A stretch of 24,688 nt of DNA from Chthoniobacterales bacterium. GTDB lineage: Bacteria > Verrucomicrobiota > Verrucomicrobiia > Chthoniobacterales > UBA10450. Shown one piece after another: positions 22,590 through 24,688 of this stretch. Where the stretch lies: contig JACCZO010000132.1 of NCBI GenBank assembly GCA_013695925.1, positions 1-24,688 on the forward strand, in the 5' to 3' direction. The notes below the pieces were generated by a model. It did not search any database, was not told the DNA's origin, and worked only from the letters and a program-made list of their open reading frames with translations. The position numbers were made by a program, and so were the translations under genes. How positions within the stretch are numbered: position 1 is the first letter of the stretch; the number at the start of each line of letters is the position of its first letter.

Positions 22590-22989
22590 GATGTGGTCGG
22601 CGGTTGAACTAAAGATTTGGTTATTGTCGTGCCCAGACAAAATTTTGTCCGGCGCGGTAAGGCACGTCACCACTCAAGCGATTGTCTGTCAATGTTTTGT
22701 TGAGCGCTTGCGGACCTCAGAGAATAATGGGTTCGACAGAAAGTCGTTAGGCATAGAGACTGCGCTCAACCGACGGTCGAAGGGAGCGCTCCCATTCCCA
22801 AAGCCCGATGGAGTGAAAGGAAGAATCAAAAATGACTCAAGCGCGATTGAATTCGGCGATCATCTGGGCAAGCCGGATGTGGTCCAGGATGAGGGAAAAA
22901 GGGCGCGCCGCACTTTCTGGACGGCCCGTATTGGTAAAACGAAGGAGTTTTCGGAAGGCACCCACGATCGCTTGTTTGACGTGACGCGC
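22590..22989. other. 400-bp stretch without a recognisable gene
   Basis: The forward frame is open through this stretch (from 22435), but I recognise no homology before about 22990, and the opposite strand offers only short frames such as 22837-23091 that I cannot assign. One exact iterated 9-mer lies at 22744-22752. The first ~100 bp should hold the promoter of the helical lipoprotein. Confidence 0.5.
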
Positions 22990-23346
22990 GTGCCGGGTGC
23001 GCCGGAGTATCTGGAAGCGGGACTGCTCATCAAACAAGGAACAAGGCAGGCGCTCCGCCTGCAGGACCCGCCGGGATTTCTGGTGCTGCATCGCACCCGA
23101 CTCGATGAGGAGGGGAGATTGGCGCTCACCCGGCTCGATGACCAGTTAAAGACGCAACGGACCGCGACGCTGCCTTATCACGATCTGCGCAATCGTTACG
23201 AAAGCCCGGGACACCTGTTGCTCTACGGCATTGTGCAGGAGACGGAAAAGGGCGTAACCGGGTCGAGCGAACACCTGGTGGCACTCGATCTCCGCGATGG
23301 CAAGTTACAGAAGTGGAATGTCGCGCAGGAGCGGCGCGTGGATTAG
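22990..23346 (+). pseudogene. C-terminal fragment of a PA2928-like protein
   Basis: The translation PEYLEAGLLIKQGTRQALRL, PGFLVLHRTRLDEEGRLALT, RLDDQLKTQRTATLPYHDLR and SSEHLVALDLRDGKLQKWNV ends in ERRVD and stop. It reads like the last blades of a beta-propeller-like protein; I recall this ending from PA2928-family proteins, where LVLHR-x-x-LD--GRL-L-R--D and LVALDL-DG recur. No start codon, signal peptide or earlier repeats are found upstream: the frame is open but the sequence before 22990 has no matching character. Most likely a 5'-deleted gene. The assignment is from memory of the family pattern only. Confidence 0.4.
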
Positions 23347-23359
23347 CTGCCGACAAGGC

Positions 23360-24454
23360 TTACCCGGCGAAGTAGAAGATGATCAATCCAATGATGAGCA
23401 GGAGGATGACCAGCAGAGCAATCTTGATCCAGCTCTTCGGATATTTCCCGGCGAGCGCGCCGGTGACGCCATTGGCGACGATGCGATAAGTGGCCCCGCT
23501 GTATTGATAATTCAGGAGCCAGACGGGCAGGAGAACGTGCTTGAAGGTCTGCGCGCTGTAATCCGCATCGACTTGAAGGTTGCGATGGGTGTCGCCCGGA
23601 ATCTGCGCAGCGCAAAGCCGGCGTAATTCGGTGTCCATCGCTTCGCGCGAGCGTTGCGCGGCGGCGACGAGGTCGATTTGGTATTGCTCGACCACCCAAC
23701 CGGAAACGTAACCGGCATCGTAGGGCGCGAGGTCCTTGGTCGGGAACGGCTCGATCCCGCGAAGTAAGTCTGCCGGCACGCCGCGGGATGCCGGAACAAG
23801 TTCGTCGTCAAAGAAATGGTCGAGGGCGCCGCTCGCGTATTGCCAGCGCACATGTTGCACCTGGCGTGTCTGGGTGTTGCCCTTCGAATCGCGATAGGTC
23901 TCCGTCGTGTAGTAATAATAGCCGGCCTCGGCCGTCCACTGGGCGGCGACCTGCGCGTCGAAGGTCCAGTACGGCAGATAGAGCCCGTGGATGGTGTCGG
24001 TGAAGGCGCGGTTCTTAAAACGGTTAGGCGCGAACCAGCGGCTGCGATACCAGGCATGCACCTGGTCGCGCACTTTGCCCTGATCGACCTTGAACGGGAG
24101 CACGCTCTCCGGCCGGATCGGCGCCTTGGTCTGTTCGTAGGGAACGAGCGCGGGCGAGCCGCAGAAGTCGCAATTCTGCGCGACACGTTCCGGTGTGAAA
24201 ACTGAAATCGCCTGGCAGCTCTGGCATTTGACCGATCGGGTGGCGGTCTCCCAGCCGCGTGCGCTGTCTGGGACGGCACTGAGCGCGGTAGCGAGATCGT
24301 GTTCCTGGACGGCGCCGATCGCGGCCGTACTCGGTTGCATGGGCGAGACCGCGCCGCAAAAGGGGCAGACGAGCGCCTGCTTCGCGGGCGACCATTCCGC
24401 CGCGCCTCCGCACGACGGACACTCGAAACGCTGCCGGGCGGTGACGTCCGCCAT
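23360..24454 (-). CDS. Double zinc-ribbon membrane protein (YdjG-like)
   Basis: The 364-aa protein begins with two zinc ribbons: CPSC (Cys12, Cys15) with CPFC (Cys30, Cys33), and CQSC (Cys77, Cys80) with CDFC (Cys95, Cys98). A ~220-residue middle domain rich in aromatic residues (HGLYLPYWTFDAQV, YYYYTTETY) follows, then one C-terminal membrane helix (about 341-362) and a very short tail. The architecture resembles the TFIIB-type zinc-ribbon proteins such as Bacillus YdjG that sit beside SPFH/virion-core (YdjI-like) proteins. The upstream gene ends 4 bp before this start and carries the C-terminal helix-turn-helix I associate with such SPFH proteins, which supports the pairing. Function is thought to relate to membrane stress, but that is not shown here. 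Confidence 0.75.
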   Translation of the reverse strand: MADVTARQRFECPSCGGAAEWSPAKQALVCPFCGAVSPMQPSTAAIGAVQEHDLATALSAVPDSARGWETATRSVKCQSCQAISVFTPERVAQNCDFCGSPALVPYEQTKAPIRPESVLPFKVDQGKVRDQVHAWYRSRWFAPNRFKNRAFTDTIHGLYLPYWTFDAQVAAQWTAEAGYYYYTTETYRDSKGNTQTRQVQHVRWQYASGALDHFFDDELVPASRGVPADLLRGIEPFPTKDLAPYDAGYVSGWVVEQYQIDLVAAAQRSREAMDTELRRLCAAQIPGDTHRNLQVDADYSAQTFKHVLLPVWLLNYQYSGATYRIVANGVTGALAGKYPKSWIKIALLVILLLIIGLIIFYFAG

Positions 24455-24458
24455 TTGG

Positions 24459-24688
24459 CTACTGCTGGAGGAACTCGTTCAGCGCCGTGCGGGTGATTCG
24501 ATAGCTGGAACCGATTTTCTTCGCCTTGAGATCGCCGCTTTCCAGGCTCTGCATGACGTCGGCCTCGCTCACGCCGAGGGCTTGCGCGGCTTCTGCGGGG
24601 CTGAGCAGTTCGGGGAGCGTTGTAGCCGGGGGCGTTGACCCCGGCTGGTCTTGCGCGTGGCCACCTCCGACGCGGCCGGGGTCAACGC
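24459..24688 (-). CDS. C-terminal helix-turn-helix of a gene cut by the window edge (possibly SPFH protein)
   Basis: The minus-strand frame is open from the right edge. It ends in LPELLSPAEAAQALGVSEAD, VMQSLESGDLKAKKIGSSYR and ITRTALNEFLQQ, then TAG at 24461-24459. This is an excisionase/MerR-like HTH_17 domain (SPAEAAQALGVS... KIG-S-YRI). No start codon precedes it within the window, so it is likely the tail of a longer protein. SPFH-domain proteins next to zinc-ribbon proteins often carry such a tail in related bacteria; that identity is inference. The linker before it is encoded by a REP-like inverted repeat. Confidence 0.65.
   Translation of the reverse strand, partial: VDPGRVGGGHAQDQPGSTPPATTLPELLSPAEAAQALGVSEADVMQSLESGDLKAKKIGSSYRITRTALNEFLQQ
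24632..24688. repeat. REP-like 14-bp perfect inverted repeat
   Basis: GCGTTGACCCCGGC at 24632-24645 and its exact complement GCCGGGGTCAACGC at 24675-24688 are separated by 29 bp. The right arm ends at the window edge, so it may be longer. The palindrome lies in the open frame of the helix-turn-helix protein. Confidence 0.85.

Larger units (their letters stand above)
1763..22752. repeat. Iterated 9-mer TCGTTAGGC / GCCTAACGA, 12 exact copies
   Basis: Plus-strand TCGTTAGGC starts at 6625, 9222, 9758, 11379, 20113 and 22744. Its complement GCCTAACGA starts at 1763, 8102, 10602, 10898, 11930 and 19841. The 8-mer CGTTAGGC also occurs at 17993 and 19979. One-mismatch forms include 4405, 4851, 5584, 7245, 8863 and 20739. 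Copies fall in rmlB, the ChaN-like gene, FabZ, PHP, nadA, proC (two), the metalloprotease, the PGM1 remnant and intergenic DNA. In genes they use several reading frames (Ser-Leu-Gly with TTA; Pro-Asn-Glu; Leu-Thr; Val-Arg-Gln). None is found from 12.0 to 17.9 kb. Confidence 0.9.

Noticed and set aside
22435..22989. Forward frame continuous with the PA2928-like fragment, which could make a 303-aa protein.
   Set aside because: The first part is antisense to the helical lipoprotein and the next 400 bp have no coding character that I recognise; only the C-terminal part was kept, as a fragment.

Overview
The window looks like chromosomal DNA of a GC-rich, Gram-negative soil-type bacterium, most probably a Verrucomicrobiota member (Chthoniobacterales-like). 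This rests on family resemblance: secreted proteins ending in a paired ~125-residue repeat (motifs NLSTR, IGGFIV, RAIGPSL, SNDNW, VEVYDL) and a dockerin-type tail remnant, both of which I associate with that phylum. Lipoprotein signals show a Gram-negative envelope. There is no phage, CRISPR or intact transposon.

Layout. 1-6016: envelope glycan genes: a PIG-V-like mannosyltransferase (5' end outside the window), rmlB on the minus strand, and two coupled large membrane proteins (an Agl23/TIGR03663-like GT-C protein and a 664-aa partner). 5999-9508: five minus-strand genes that may form one operon, in transcription order PHP phosphoesterase, small lipoprotein, FabZ-like dehydratase, family 2 glycosyltransferase, ChaN-like lipoprotein; the last two share a GTGA stop/start overlap. 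9629-9709: tRNA-Leu(GAG). 9798-11588: divergent nadA and proC. 11660-13090: secreted matrixin-like metalloprotease. 13194-15306: CusSR-type two-component system, divergent from a large secreted SGNH-hydrolase/PKD/repeat protein (15523-17583).

From 17.5 to 23.4 kb the window is a gene graveyard: a dockerin tail, a 5'-truncated quinone oxidoreductase, a broken PGM1-type ATP-grasp ligase, a tag (3-methyladenine glycosylase I) gene missing its middle, and the C-terminal end of a PA2928-like protein. Between them lie intact Ku, an 86-aa membrane protein, a 70-aa one-helix protein, an OxyR-like LysR regulator and a helical lipoprotein. The right edge has a zinc-ribbon membrane protein and, just upstream of it, the C-terminal helix-turn-helix of a gene running off the window.

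The most notable signal is not a gene. The 9-mer TCGTTAGGC (or its complement GCCTAACGA) occurs 12 times exactly in 24.7 kb, against about 0.2 expected by chance, on both strands, in several reading frames, and in genes, pseudogenes and intergenic DNA. It repeatedly forces the rare leucine codon TTA into Ser-Leu-Gly positions. Density and behaviour resemble the DNA uptake sequences of Neisseria and Pasteurellaceae or the cyanobacterial HIP1 element, but the word matches none of those that I know.
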